A DNA stretch of 64,000 bases from CAVSWT01 sp963777515 (GCA_963777515.1 CAVZQU010000021.1:124001-188000); one strand, 5' to 3'. Positions 9,147-18,458 are shown, counted from the stretch's first letter. Notes: generated from the sequence alone by a model not told the origin. Made by a program: numbers and translations.

Positions 9147-9683
9147 CTACATCGCTTTGATGCTATCAATTTTATTTTTAAAGTAATTATAATTATGAGC
9201 ACCCATTACAAACAATTTTTGATTACTATCTTTATCATAAATTATTGTTGCAGGCAATGCTCCACTCCAGTCTTTATTAATTATATTAATAATTTGTTCA
9301 GACTTTCGTTCTTTCATTACAAATACAGGAAAATCAGCTTTTTGTGAAATTAAGAATGGTACCACGCTCGAATCAATCTTAGATTCAAGATCAGCACTTA
9401 AACTTAAAAAGTCAACGCCTTTATTTTTATATTCATTTGCTATCTTAACCAAATCCGGGAATTCAGCAACGCAAGGCTCGCACCAGGTTGCCCAAACATT
9501 TATAAATAATATATTCCCGTTTCTATTTTCAATTTTATTTTTAAGCTCTGCATCGTCGATTTTTCTTACTTCCCTTTTTACTTCATCTTTTTTGTCAAGT
9601 GATGGATTCTCTTTTGCCTCTTTAATACATGAAAAAGATATAATAGAAAAAACGGCAGCAACAAAAAATATTTTCACTTTCAA
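9147..9683 (-). CDS. TlpA/ResA-like thioredoxin-fold lipoprotein
   Basis: A 178-residue exported thiol-disulphide protein. The N-terminus is a lipoprotein signal (IISFSC, lipid Cys at residue 19), placing it on the outer face of a membrane. The thioredoxin fold has the active site WATWCEPCVAEFPDL, i.e. a CxxC motif preceded by the TlpA-type NVWATW lead-in, and a cis-Pro region near GALPATIIYDKD. Proteins of this type keep cysteines reduced in the cell envelope, for example for cytochrome maturation; the partner here is unknown. The start is a TTG at 9683 that overlaps the stop of the preceding gene (TTGA), so the two are translationally coupled. Confidence 0.88.
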   Translation of the reverse strand: MKVKIFFVAAVFSIISFSCIKEAKENPSLDKKDEVKREVRKIDDAELKNKIENRNGNILFINVWATWCEPCVAEFPDLVKIANEYKNKGVDFLSLSADLESKIDSSVVPFLISQKADFPVFVMKERKSEQIINIINKDWSGALPATIIYDKDSNQKLFVMGAHNYNYFKNKIDSIKAM

Positions 9684-10294
9684 CTTTCAACTCTCTTTAT
9701 TGAGCAGCCAAAAGCTTTTGTCCTTTCATTTGAAACTTTTTTCCCGGCAAGGATTTCATTCAAAGCTTTTTCAAGGTCTTTACTTTCTACATTATCTTCA
9801 TCCCTTGAATCATCTATTCTTCCATGATATTGAACTTCATAATCTGAATTTAAAACATAAATTTCCGGAGTAACAGAAGCTTCAAATTCATCGGCTATTT
9901 TATTCTGGTTATCTTTTAAGATCAAAAAAGTTAAATCATGTTCTTTTGCATGTGATTTAATTTCATCAACACTTTCAGCTTTATTAGAATTTATTCCTAT
10001 AAATGAAATGTCTTTGTCTTTGAACTCATTATAAATTTTTTCCATTCTTCCGTTATAAGCATTAGAAACTGGGCATCGTGTAGCAATGAACATTACTACG
10101 ATAGCTTTTGAAGTTTTAAAGTCTTTTAGGGAGTGTGATTTGCCGTTGTAATCTTTTAATGTAAAGTTTTCAACTTTAGTTACATCATTAGAGGGAGTGT
10201 TATTATAATTTGGTTTTGAAAACCCATTAAAAACTAAAAATGAAATTAGCCCAACTATAATATATTTAACCAGATGTTCTTTTCTGCTAATCAT
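9680..10294 (-). CDS. peroxiredoxin-like (AhpC/TSA, PRX_like1 type) exported protein
   Basis: A 204-residue thioredoxin-fold protein with an N-terminal hydrophobic export segment (VKYIIVGLISFLVFNGF). The core has NFTLKDYNGKSHSLKDF, the redox Cys in IATRCPVSNAYNGRM (a single Cys followed by PxS instead of CxxC), a Pro-containing SVTPEIYVL strand, the GRIDDSRD segment, and the family-typical end KAFGCSIKR with a second Cys. These features match the PRX_like1 group of peroxiredoxin-related proteins. It overlaps the TlpA-like gene by four bases, suggesting the pair works on the same thiol pool in the envelope. Enzymatic peroxidase activity is not proven by sequence. Confidence 0.83.
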   Translation of the reverse strand: MISRKEHLVKYIIVGLISFLVFNGFSKPNYNNTPSNDVTKVENFTLKDYNGKSHSLKDFKTSKAIVVMFIATRCPVSNAYNGRMEKIYNEFKDKDISFIGINSNKAESVDEIKSHAKEHDLTFLILKDNQNKIADEFEASVTPEIYVLNSDYEVQYHGRIDDSRDEDNVESKDLEKALNEILAGKKVSNERTKAFGCSIKRVES

Positions 10295-10699
10295 TCGGCC
10301 TCCTGTTTTTTGAAAATGATATTACAAAAAATTAGAAATCATATATAGGTATTTTTAAATACCCAAAAAGATTAATTAACCATGATAGTGATTAAATAAT
10401 ATTATAATAATTTTTTATGTAAATAAAAATAAATTCCAATATTGGATCGATAGAGTTACAAACTTTTACGATATAAACGATAATAAGTCTCTCCCTTTGT
10501 AAGGGAGAGATTAGAGAGAGTTAAAAGAATTGGGAAAGCTTAAGAACTCATCCCAACCCTTCTCTTAAAAAGAGAAGGGCTTATTAGAATAATTAACGAA
10601 AACTTATTCGTCTTAACCCACATTTCATATTAACCTTTCCATCTATATCAAAAAATGTTATGTTAAGTTGACAACTTTATCATGGTAAGAACTTTAAAT
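10295..10699. other. 405-base intergenic gap with a triple palindrome
   Basis: No credible gene is present. The middle holds three hairpins (listed separately); the rest is A+T-rich sequence between the start of the peroxiredoxin-like gene and the end of the anion symporter gene. No T-rich terminator follows any of the hairpins. Confidence 0.7.
10488..10579. repeat. triple-hairpin palindromic repeat
   Basis: Three successive stems: TCTCTCCCTT (10488-10497) with AAGGGAGAGA (10501-10510); TTGGGA (10530-10535) with TCCCAA (10551-10556); CCCTTCTCTT (10557-10566) with AAGAGAAGGG (10570-10579). The first and third hairpins have purine-rich arms and 3-base loops. It does not resemble the GTCA-type repeats elsewhere in the window, so it is a separate family. 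Confidence 0.7.
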
Positions 10700-12202
10700 T
10701 TATTTAGCCCACAGAGGAAAAGTGTTCAAGTCGAAAATGAATGTGCCGATAAAATAAATAAAAAGGGAAACAAAAATTATTCCTGCAATATTTAGCGCAA
10801 AGCCGGCTTTTACCATATCAGAAATTTTTATTCTTTCACTTGCAAACACAATTGTGTTCGGCGGAGTGGCAACAGGCATCATAAAACCCATTGATGCTGA
10901 AAATGTAGCAGTAAGCATTAATAGCAAAGGATTCATTCCTATCGCTACAGATGCAGAAGCCATTATTGGTAAAATCATTTCAGCAGTTGCAGTGTTTGAA
11001 GTTAACTGAGTTAAAAAGTTAATTACTGCTGCAACAATTATAATAATTATAAATGGTTCAAGTGCAGACATGCTGAGAAATTGTTTTCCAATATAATTCG
11101 AAAGTCCGGTTGAAGTAAAACCGGTAGCTAATGCGAATCCGCCGCCAAACAGCAAAATAATTCCCCATGGAACTTTCATAAAAGAATGATTATCAAGTAT
11201 TTGTGTCTTCTCACCGTTTTTTTGTTTAGACGGGATAATAAATAAAAGCATTGCCATACCAACAGCAACAGTTCCATCATTAATAAATTCCGGATTAGAA
11301 AATATATTCTGCCATCCAGGAATCGTTATAAATCCTAAATTTAAATTTGCTCTAAAAATCCATAATAGTGCAGTAAGTGAAAATACAAGCCCAATAATTT
11401 TTTCTTCAAAAGATATTAAGCCTAGTTTATTATATTCATTTTTTATAAAACTTGAATCGAGACTTACACTTTTATCAATCTTGTAAAATACTTTTGTTAA
11501 AAGTATCCCTGCTATCAAAAGCATAATTAAAGCAATTGGAAGTCCTAAAATTATCCATTGCCCAAATGAAATTTCCGGTGCCTTTGGGAAAATGATTTGA
11601 TAAATCCTAATGAAAGATAAATTAGGCGGAGTTCCGATTAATGTTGCCACACCTCCAATAGAACATGCGTAAGCAATTGCCAGCATTAAAGTAATAGAAA
11701 AATTTTTTGTTTTATCTTTCCCGAATTCATTTTCCATCTTAGTAATTATTGCAAGGCCAATTGGAAGCATCATCACAGCAGTTGCTGTGTTTGAGATCCA
11801 CATTGATATAAATGCAGATGCCGCCATAAAACCAATAACAATAGAATTTGGACTGCCTCCGAAAAGCATAATTATCTTCAAAGCAATTCGTTTGTGTAGT
11901 CCCCATTTTTCCATTGCAATTGCTAAAAGAAATCCGCCGAAGAATAAGAAGATGGTTGAATTAATATATGCCCCGGCAGTTTTTCCTTCGCTTAAAATTC
12001 CCAGCAGCGGATATAAAACAATCGGAAGAAGTGAAGTTGCTGCGAGAGGAATTGCTTCTGTAATCCACCAAATAGCCATAAGAGCAGCTACCGCAGCCAT
12101 TTTAGTTATTTCAGGTTTTGCAGGATCAAAGTTTCCCCAAATTAAAATTATTAAGAAAATTATTATACCAAAGAGAAACCCGATTTTCTGAGACTTGCTC
12201 AT
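10700..12202 (-). CDS. DASS/SLC13-family sodium:dicarboxylate (or other anion) symporter
   Basis: A 500-residue inner-membrane transporter with about a dozen hydrophobic segments. Both family substrate/sodium motifs are present: SNTATAVMMLP plus IGTPPNLSF in the first half and TSNTATAEMILP plus VATPPNTIVFASERI in the second, i.e. the duplicated SNT and TPPN loops of the divalent-anion:Na+ symporters. WWITEAIPLAATSLLPI near the N-terminus is also diagnostic. Dicarboxylates such as succinate or malate are the usual cargo, but sulphate or phosphate carriers share the fold, so the substrate is not assigned. Single gene; ATG at 12202. It precedes, in transcription order, only palindromic repeats. 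Confidence 0.92.
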   Translation of the reverse strand: MSKSQKIGFLFGIIIFLIILIWGNFDPAKPEITKMAAVAALMAIWWITEAIPLAATSLLPIVLYPLLGILSEGKTAGAYINSTIFLFFGGFLLAIAMEKWGLHKRIALKIIMLFGGSPNSIVIGFMAASAFISMWISNTATAVMMLPIGLAIITKMENEFGKDKTKNFSITLMLAIAYACSIGGVATLIGTPPNLSFIRIYQIIFPKAPEISFGQWIILGLPIALIMLLIAGILLTKVFYKIDKSVSLDSSFIKNEYNKLGLISFEEKIIGLVFSLTALLWIFRANLNLGFITIPGWQNIFSNPEFINDGTVAVGMAMLLFIIPSKQKNGEKTQILDNHSFMKVPWGIILLFGGGFALATGFTSTGLSNYIGKQFLSMSALEPFIIIIIVAAVINFLTQLTSNTATAEMILPIMASASVAIGMNPLLLMLTATFSASMGFMMPVATPPNTIVFASERIKISDMVKAGFALNIAGIIFVSLFIYFIGTFIFDLNTFPLWAK

Positions 12203-12287
12203 CGATAATTTTCTGAAGTTTTAAGAATGAGTTAAAACCAAGTTAGAATTTTTTTGAAAGAAATGCTAATTGAACAAAGCTTTAAAT

Positions 12288-12794
12288 TTATTTGCCCGGA
12301 ACTTTATTAAAATATTTGTAAAACTTAATTGTAAATACTGAAAGTGCGACAATATAAACAATCATTATAATCCAAATTCCAGGTGCTATGGAGGAGTCAT
12401 TATTAATGTTTGCTCTATAGATTAGATAAAATAAGAAAATAAAAAACAGAAGCGTTATATCCACAGTCCAGAATAAAAAATCGTTTATTACTTTATAAGT
12501 TTCTTCTTTTCTGCTTTCTGCCAGCCAATAATATTTATTTGGAAGATTAATTAAGCCTTCAGGTATTTTTCGAGTGAAAAAGATTAAAACTCTAAATAAT
12601 AAAGCCATAAATATAACTACGCCAACATTTATTAAAATAATTGTCGTTTTGCTATTCCAGGCATCCGGCTGGCCTTTAAAGTTATAATGAATAGCGGTTT
12701 TATCAGGAAGAAGATTATAAAAGTAAGCAGCTTCAATTAATGATAAAATTATTATTAAGTAAAAAAATAATTTGGGCGAATTATTTGATTTCAA
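12288..12794 (-). CDS. DUF1648-domain membrane protein
   Basis: A 168-residue membrane protein with four hydrophobic segments. The N-terminal half carries the DUF1648 pattern: a first membrane helix followed by LLPDKTAIHYNFKGQPDAW and a second helix. The function of this domain is not established; in Gram-positives it occurs in SdpI-like immunity and membrane-stress proteins. The start is a TTG (12794); no better ATG lies upstream in frame. It lies 85 bases before the anion symporter on the same strand. Nothing in the sequence links it to a toxin. Confidence 0.72.
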   Translation of the reverse strand: MKSNNSPKLFFYLIIILSLIEAAYFYNLLPDKTAIHYNFKGQPDAWNSKTTIILINVGVVIFMALLFRVLIFFTRKIPEGLINLPNKYYWLAESRKEETYKVINDFLFWTVDITLLFFIFLFYLIYRANINNDSSIAPGIWIIMIVYIVALSVFTIKFYKYFNKVPGK

Positions 12795-12862
12795 TTTAAA
12801 GCCTAATATTAAATTTTATATTAATCCAAAATATGCATTAGATATAAAATCAAAATTTAAAT

Positions 12863-12930
12863 GTCACATTGAACTTGTCGAAGTGTGACTCTTTCTATCG
12901 TTATCAGTCTTCGACATGCTCAGTCTGACA
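12863..12930. repeat. REP-like palindrome pair, GTCA/TGAACTTGTCGAAG family
   Basis: First element 12863-12889: arms GTCACA and TGTGAC around the core TTGAACTTGTCGAAG. Second element 12905-12930, in opposite orientation: core CTTCGACATGCTCA, ending GTCTGACA, with one arm mismatch. The paired inverted layout recurs at 14521-14597 and 14684-14757. Confidence 0.7.
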
Positions 12931-13058
12931 AAATTATCTAATGCATAATTTGATTTAAGTTTACAGTATTAAATTACGAAAAACCTCTAAATCATTTACC
13001 TTTCTATATGTATGATTTCTTTTATATATTTGTTTTTTTCAATCAAATTTATTCATAA

Positions 13059-14507
13059 ATGGATAGTAAATACGAAGCAGTAATAGGCCTTGAAGTACAC
13101 GCCCAGCTTTTAACAGAATCAAAAATTTTTTGTAATTGTTCAACCAAATTTGGAAACGCACCAAATTCCAATGTGTGCCCAATTTGCCTTGGGCATCCGG
13201 GAGTTTTACCTGTATTAAATAAGAAAGTGGTTGAGTTTATTTCTCTAATGGGAATGGCAACTAACTGCACAATAAATGAAAAATCAACTTTCGCCAGAAA
13301 AAATTATTTTTACCCGGACCTTCCAAAAGGATATCAAATCTCGCAGTTTGACCAGCCGATTTGTGAGCACGGATTTGTAACAATTCAATTCCAGGATAAA
13401 AGCACAAAAAAAATCGGCATAACAAGAATTCACATGGAAGAGGACGCCGGCAAATCAATTCACGACCAATCATTTGAGACTTTGGTTGATGTAAACCGCT
13501 GCGGAGTTCCTTTGATTGAAATTGTTAGCGAGCCCGATTTAAGAAACGGAACTGAAGCATATTTATATCTAACTAAAATAAAACAGTTGGTTCAGTATCT
13601 TGGAATTTGTGACGGCAATATGGAAGAAGGTTCACTCAGATGCGATGCGAATATTTCTGTTAGATTAAAAGGCGAAACTAAATTAGGGACAAAGACTGAA
13701 GTAAAAAACATGAATTCATTCCGCAACGTTGAAAAAGCAATCAACTATGAAATAGAAAGACAGATTGATATTATTGAAGATGGCGGAAATATTATTCAGC
13801 AGACACTTTTGTGGGATGCGGATTTAAATGAAATCAGGCCTATGCGCAGTAAAGAAGAAGCACATGATTACAGGTATTTTCCAGAACCGGATTTACTTCC
13901 CGTAATTGTAGATGAAACATGGAAAAAAGAAATTGCTTCAAAAATGCCTGAACTTCCAGATATTAGAAGAGAAAGGTTTATCAAAAATTATAAGTTGCCC
14001 GATTATGATGCCGATCTCTTAACCCAAGCAAAATCTACTGCGGATTTTTATGAAGATGTAACGAAAGTAACTGATGATTATAAATCTGCAAGCAACTGGA
14101 TAATGGTTGATGTTATGAAAATTTTAAATGATAAAAAAATAGATATAACTGAGTTTCAAATTTCATCTGAAAAATTAGGCAAACTGATTAACTTGATAAA
14201 TGAAGGAACCATAAGCGGAAAAATTGCAAAAGATGTTTTTGCTGCGATGCTTGAAGAAGATAAAACTCCTGAACAAATTGTTAAAGAAAAAAATCTTGTT
14301 CAAATTTCGGATACAGGAGAGATAGAAAAAATAATTGAAGAAGTTTTAAATAAAAATCAATCTCAAGTTCAGGATTATATCAGCGGTAAAGATAAAGTAT
14401 TTGGATTTTTTGTTGGACAGGTAATGCGCGAAACAAAAGGTAAAGCCAATCCTAAAATTGTAAATGATTTTTTAAGAAAAAAGCTTGACAGCCTAAAGGT
14501 AAATTGA
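13059..14507 (+). CDS. gatB: Asp-tRNA(Asn)/Glu-tRNA(Gln) amidotransferase subunit B
   Basis: A 482-residue subunit of the GatCAB complex, which amidates misacylated Glu-tRNA(Gln) and/or Asp-tRNA(Asn) in the cytoplasm. The N-terminus is typical (YEAVIGLEVHAQLLTESKIF), followed by zinc-binding cysteines in FCNCSTKFGN and NVCPICLGHPG, the kinase-like segment KNYFYPDLPKGYQISQFDQP, and RIHMEEDAGKSIHD. The C-terminal YqeY-like tail is present (DYISGKDKVFGFFVGQVM). Length is normal. gatA and gatC are not in the window, so they must be encoded elsewhere, as in many Bacteroidota. ATG at 13059 has only weak ribosome-binding sequence, common in this group. Confidence 0.97.
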   Translation: MDSKYEAVIGLEVHAQLLTESKIFCNCSTKFGNAPNSNVCPICLGHPGVLPVLNKKVVEFISLMGMATNCTINEKSTFARKNYFYPDLPKGYQISQFDQPICEHGFVTIQFQDKSTKKIGITRIHMEEDAGKSIHDQSFETLVDVNRCGVPLIEIVSEPDLRNGTEAYLYLTKIKQLVQYLGICDGNMEEGSLRCDANISVRLKGETKLGTKTEVKNMNSFRNVEKAINYEIERQIDIIEDGGNIIQQTLLWDADLNEIRPMRSKEEAHDYRYFPEPDLLPVIVDETWKKEIASKMPELPDIRRERFIKNYKLPDYDADLLTQAKSTADFYEDVTKVTDDYKSASNWIMVDVMKILNDKKIDITEFQISSEKLGKLINLINEGTISGKIAKDVFAAMLEEDKTPEQIVKEKNLVQISDTGEIEKIIEEVLNKNQSQVQDYISGKDKVFGFFVGQVMRETKGKANPKIVNDFLRKKLDSLKVN

Positions 14508-14520
14508 CAAGCCATAAGTC

Positions 14521-14597
14521 TGTCAGTCTGAGCCTGTCGAAGACTGAATGTTGTTAATGATAACGTTAAGTCACACTTCGACAAGCTCAGTGTGACA
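14521..14597. repeat. REP-like palindrome pair
   Basis: First element 14521-14547 (TGTCAGTCTGAGCCTGTCGA then AGACTGA). Second element 14570-14596 in opposite orientation: GTCACAC (14570-14576) and GTGTGAC (14590-14596) flank TTCGACAAGCTCA. It differs from the copy at 12863-12889 (reverse strand) by three bases, with matching changes in both arms. Confidence 0.75.
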
Positions 14598-14683
14598 ATG
14601 GCAGATTTATTTAGTACTTGTCAAAACCAAAAAGTAACTTTTGAAATAGAAAAGATTAAATCTCAATAAGTTACTCGTGACAA

Positions 14684-14757
14684 TGTCAGTCTGAGCATGT
14701 CGAAGACTGAATGATTTAATTGAAAATGCAAAGTCGAATTTCGATAAGTTCAACGTA
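14684..14757. repeat. REP-like palindrome pair, second half degenerate
   Basis: Intact element 14684-14710 (TGTCAGTCTGAGCATGTCGA then AGACTGA) and a decayed opposite-strand partner 14733-14757 (GTCGAATTTCGATAAGTTCA), which still lines up with GTCACACTTCGACAAGCTCA of the previous pair. The third copy of the same paired layout within 1.9 kb. Confidence 0.65.
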
Positions 14758-14851
14758 ATATTTAGATTAAAAAAAATTAAATCTAACAAAATATTTTAAG
14801 TAAATTTAATATTAGTGTTTTTTAAACAATCCTATTTTTAAGGAGAATAAA

Positions 14852-15787
14852 TTGTCGTTCAAAGAAAGCTTTAAAAAATTTATCGGGATAAAATCTAAAG
14901 AAGAACAGGAAAAAGAATTAACCCCCCAGGAAAAAGTAAAAGAATTTTTTGAGCAGCTATTATTTGCTGCTATTGCTGCTTTAATCATTATTTCTTTTGT
15001 AGTGCAAAATACAAGGATTCCTACCGGATCTATGGAAAACACAATCTTAATTGGAGATTTTGTTTTAGTAAATAAATTTATCTATAATTTTGAATCGCCC
15101 AAATATATTCCGTTTACAGAAATTAGACTCCCCTACTTTAGCTTTAAATCCTTCAAAGATCCGAAGCCAAAAGATATAGTCGTATTTGAATGGCCGGGCG
15201 ATAGGGATGTTCTTGAACCGACTGATGCAAATGTTAATTATGTTAAAAGATGTATTGGAACTCCCGGCGATACGGTACAGGTAATTGATAAAGTTGTTTA
15301 TGTAAATCATAAACAGTTTTGGATTCCTACTAATATACTTTATAGTACTGATCCGCCAAAACCAAAAGGATTTGTTGAACCAAGAATTTTCCCTAAAGGT
15401 ATGCCGTGGAATGAAGATAATTGGGGACCATTTGTCATTCCAAGAAAAGGTGATAAAATTCATCTTACAGTAAATAATATCGAACAATGGCGGACAATAA
15501 TTGACCGCGAATATGAAAAAAGAGTTGTAGGCATTTCAGGTAACGCTATTACGATTGAAGGCATTCCGGTTAAAGATTATACTTTTCAAAAAGATTATTA
15601 TTTTATGATGGGCGACAATCGTGATGACAGTTATGACAGCAGGTTCTGGGGAGTGGTACCCCGCGATAGAATCGTTGGCGAAGCGTTCATTACCTTATTC
15701 TCGTGGGATAGGGATATTCCTTTTACAGATTTTTTTAGGTTGTTAGGATCTGTAAGATTAGACCGTGTGCTTAAATTGTTACATTAA
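14852..15787 (+). CDS. lepB: signal peptidase I
   Basis: A 311-residue inner-membrane Ser/Lys protease that removes signal peptides from exported proteins. One membrane segment (about 36-52, LLFAAIAALIIISFVV) precedes the catalytic domain. The nucleophile Ser60 is in RIPTGSMENTILIGDF and the general base Lys132 in NVNYVKRCIGTPGD; the box GDNRDDSYDSRFWG near the C-terminus completes the signature. The start is TTG at 14852, supported by a strong AAGGAG six bases upstream. The N-terminal basic cytoplasmic tail is about 30 residues. It is followed after 8 bases by two M16 peptidases, so the three genes likely form one unit concerned with protein export and processing. Confidence 0.96.
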   Translation: MSFKESFKKFIGIKSKEEQEKELTPQEKVKEFFEQLLFAAIAALIIISFVVQNTRIPTGSMENTILIGDFVLVNKFIYNFESPKYIPFTEIRLPYFSFKSFKDPKPKDIVVFEWPGDRDVLEPTDANVNYVKRCIGTPGDTVQVIDKVVYVNHKQFWIPTNILYSTDPPKPKGFVEPRIFPKGMPWNEDNWGPFVIPRKGDKIHLTVNNIEQWRTIIDREYEKRVVGISGNAITIEGIPVKDYTFQKDYYFMMGDNRDDSYDSRFWGVVPRDRIVGEAFITLFSWDRDIPFTDFFRLLGSVRLDRVLKLLH

Positions 15788-15795
15788 AGTTTTAT

Positions 15796-17091
15796 ATGAA
15801 AAATCTAAACATCGAATACGAAAAATATAAATTAGCAAATGGACTTGAAGTTATCCTCCACGAAAATAATAATCTGCCGATTACTGCAGTAAACATCTGG
15901 TATAAAGTCGGTTCTGCAAACGAACACAAAGGTAAAACCGGGATTGCTCATCTATTTGAACATATGATGTTTCAGGGTTCCCAAAATGTTCCTAAAGAAG
16001 CACACTTCAGGCATATACAGGAAGCAGGCGGAACTTTAAATGGTTCAACCAGTTTTGACAGAACAAATTATTATGAAAAAATTCCGGCTAACTTTCTTGA
16101 AATGATATTCTGGCTCGAATCGGATAGAATGGGATATCTACTTCCAGCTTTAACTGCTGAGAAATTAAAAAATCAAAAAGAAGTTGTTAGTAACGAAAGA
16201 CTGGAAAGATATGACAATCAGCCTTATGGGCTCGCCTGGGAAATATTAATTTCAAATTTATATCCCGAAAACCATCCTTATAGCTGGTCAACAATCGGTT
16301 CGCTGGAAGATATTTCCAGTTTCACTCTTGAAGATGTATCCAGTTTCTTTAAAAAATATTACTCACCTTCAAATGCGACGCTTGTTGTTGCCGGGAGTTT
16401 TGATAAAAATAGTGTTAAAGATTTAATCTCCAAATATTTTGAATCAATTCCATCAAGTAATGGAATTGAAAAATTAAATATTGAACATAAAAGTTTAAGC
16501 GAGAATAAACTCATTATCCATGAAGATAACGTGCAGCTGGAAAGACTTTATCTTGCATGGCATTCAGAAAAAGCATATGAGAAAGACGATGCAGCTTTAG
16601 ATGTTCTATCTGATATATTAACCGGCTCAAAAAATTCGCGTTTGTATAAAACTTTGGTTTTTGAAAAAGAGTTAGCACAAGACATTACAGCTTATCAATA
16701 TTCAGGAAAGTATGCCGGACATTTTATGTTTATTGCTACTGCAAGGCCAGGAATTTCACTTTCATCTATTAAGGATGAAATTATTAATGAGATAGATAAA
16801 ATTCGTTTAAATTCTATATCATTAAAAGAATTAACTAAATCAAAAAATGGTATTAAGTCCGGATTCATTTATTCTTTACAGAATATCGATTCTCTTGCCG
16901 ACCAATTAAATTCATATAATTATTATTTGAACGAACCGAATTCTTTCAACAAAGATTTAAAAAGGTATGAAACTATAACTGCGGAAGAAATTAAAACTGT
17001 TGTTGATAAATATTTTTATAAACCTTACGTGGAAATTCAGATTGTGCCCAAAGTGAATAGAGGCCAAACTTTGGAAGAAGGGAATTTTTAA
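15796..17091 (+). CDS. M16-family zinc peptidase, catalytic subunit
   Basis: A 431-residue M16B-type peptidase. The inverted zinc motif HLFEH is at residues 52-56 (TGIAHLFEHMMFQGS), with the third ligand Glu in EVVSNERLERYD (about residue 134). The C-terminal half shows the processing-peptidase-like fold segment LTGSKNSRLYKTLVFEKEL. There is no signal peptide, unlike many secreted M16 proteins. The gene ends in TAATG, overlapping the start of the next M16 gene, so the two are translationally coupled and probably form a heterodimer in which this is the active half, like mitochondrial processing peptidase beta or the PqqL-type pairs of other bacteria. Confidence 0.92.
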   Translation: MKNLNIEYEKYKLANGLEVILHENNNLPITAVNIWYKVGSANEHKGKTGIAHLFEHMMFQGSQNVPKEAHFRHIQEAGGTLNGSTSFDRTNYYEKIPANFLEMIFWLESDRMGYLLPALTAEKLKNQKEVVSNERLERYDNQPYGLAWEILISNLYPENHPYSWSTIGSLEDISSFTLEDVSSFFKKYYSPSNATLVVAGSFDKNSVKDLISKYFESIPSSNGIEKLNIEHKSLSENKLIIHEDNVQLERLYLAWHSEKAYEKDDAALDVLSDILTGSKNSRLYKTLVFEKELAQDITAYQYSGKYAGHFMFIATARPGISLSSIKDEIINEIDKIRLNSISLKELTKSKNGIKSGFIYSLQNIDSLADQLNSYNYYLNEPNSFNKDLKRYETITAEEIKTVVDKYFYKPYVEIQIVPKVNRGQTLEEGNF

Positions 17092-18458
17092 TGACTATTG
17101 ATAGAGCTATTAAACCAAATTCCACCGAAGAGTTAAGTTTTTCTTTACCCAAAATAAATGAAGTTGAATTAGAAAATGGATTAAAGATTTTATTTGTACA
17201 GAAAGACAATCTTCCCATAATTCAATTGAGCTTAATATCTGGTTGTGGAAGTAAATATGATACTGAAGACAAGAAAGGATTGGCAAATTTATTTTCAATG
17301 CTTCTGGACGAAGGTGCCGGTGAATTTAATGCCCTGGAGTTAAGTGATGAATTCGATTTGCTTGGGGCTAATTTCAATATTAGCTGCGGTAGCGACACTG
17401 TGAATTTATCTCTTCAAACATTAACAGAAAATTTTGATAAAGCTCTAAAACTTTTTAGCAAAGTTATTCTTACTCCTCAATTGAACGAAAATGATTTTGC
17501 AAGAGAAAAAAGAAAAGTAGAGACAAAAATTCTTCAAATGCAGGATGAGCCGGACGAAATTGCCTCATCCTTGTTCGACTTGATTTTGCTGGGAAAAAAT
17601 AATCCTTATGCTTATCAATCTTTAGGATATGATAATACGATAAAAAATATTTCTATAGGTGATTTGAAAGACTATTATTCACATTATTTTCTTCCGAATA
17701 ATTCCGCTTTAATTGTAGTTGGAAATATTTCTTTAAATGAATTAAAGAATAAGTTAAACAAAAATTTATCTTCATGGGAGAAGAATATTTTTACACCAAT
17801 AGAAATCAAAAGCAATTCTATATCCAAAACACATATTTATTTGTTCGATAAAAAGGATTCTGTGCAAAGCGAAATTAGAGTTGGACATATTTCTTCAAAA
17901 CGAAATAACAAAGATTATTTTTCAAAACATCTATTAAATACCATTTTAGGCGGACAATTTTCTTCCAGGATAAATTTAAATTTACGCGAAAATAAAGGCT
18001 ACACCTACGGGGCATTTTCAAGATTCAATTATTACAAAGATGATGCATATTTTTTCGCTTCAACTTCGGTGGGACAGGAAAATACAGCCAATGCAGTCAA
18101 AGAAATTTTAAATGAACTTCACAAAATTACAAAAGGAGTAACTCCCCAGGAACTTGATTTCGCTAAATCATCAATTATTAGGAAGTTTCCTTCCAACTTT
18201 GAAACTTACAGCCAGATAGCAGGAAACTTATCGGGTAAAATAATTTTCTCTTTACCGGATAATTATTTTGATACATACATTGATAATATAAAAAGAGTAA
18301 ATCTTGAAGATGTTAATAAAACTGCTGATGATAATATCTTCCCGGAAGAGCTTGTAATCGTAATAGTAGGAGATAAAAACAAAACTAAAGATTCGTTAAA
18401 GGAATTAAATGCCGGGGAAATAAGTGAAGTTAATTTGTTTGGAGAGATTATTAATTAG
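17091..18458 (+). CDS. M16-family peptidase homologue lacking the zinc motif
   Basis: A 455-residue partner of the preceding gene. It has the M16 fold (NEVELENGLKILFVQKDNLP, GGQFSSRINLNLRENKGYTYG with the conserved R/Y pair), but where HxxEH should be it reads KGLANLFSMLLDEGAGEF, so zinc cannot be bound in the usual way. Inactive M16 subunits that carry the Arg/Tyr substrate-binding pair in the C-terminal domain, coupled to an active one, are well known. ATG at 17091 overlaps the previous stop. Its 3' end overlaps that of the convergent deacetylase-like gene by eight bases. Confidence 0.9.
   Translation: MTIDRAIKPNSTEELSFSLPKINEVELENGLKILFVQKDNLPIIQLSLISGCGSKYDTEDKKGLANLFSMLLDEGAGEFNALELSDEFDLLGANFNISCGSDTVNLSLQTLTENFDKALKLFSKVILTPQLNENDFAREKRKVETKILQMQDEPDEIASSLFDLILLGKNNPYAYQSLGYDNTIKNISIGDLKDYYSHYFLPNNSALIVVGNISLNELKNKLNKNLSSWEKNIFTPIEIKSNSISKTHIYLFDKKDSVQSEIRVGHISSKRNNKDYFSKHLLNTILGGQFSSRINLNLRENKGYTYGAFSRFNYYKDDAYFFASTSVGQENTANAVKEILNELHKITKGVTPQELDFAKSSIIRKFPSNFETYSQIAGNLSGKIIFSLPDNYFDTYIDNIKRVNLEDVNKTADDNIFPEELVIVIVGDKNKTKDSLKELNAGEISEVNLFGEIIN

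Larger units (their letters stand above)
14508..14851. other. 344-base intergenic gap filled with REP-like elements
   Basis: No credible gene. It holds two inverted pairs of REP-like elements (14521-14597 and 14684-14757) and ends with the ribosome-binding site AAGGAG of lepB. Short frames in this gap come from the repeats. Confidence 0.75.

Noticed and set aside
11787..12191. 134-codon plus-strand frame opposite the DASS symporter
   Set aside because: Antisense of hydrophobic codons; no ribosome site and no recognisable product.
12863..14757. CRISPR array
   Set aside because: The repeated units are inverted pairs with variable spacing and decay, not direct repeats with unique spacers of even length.
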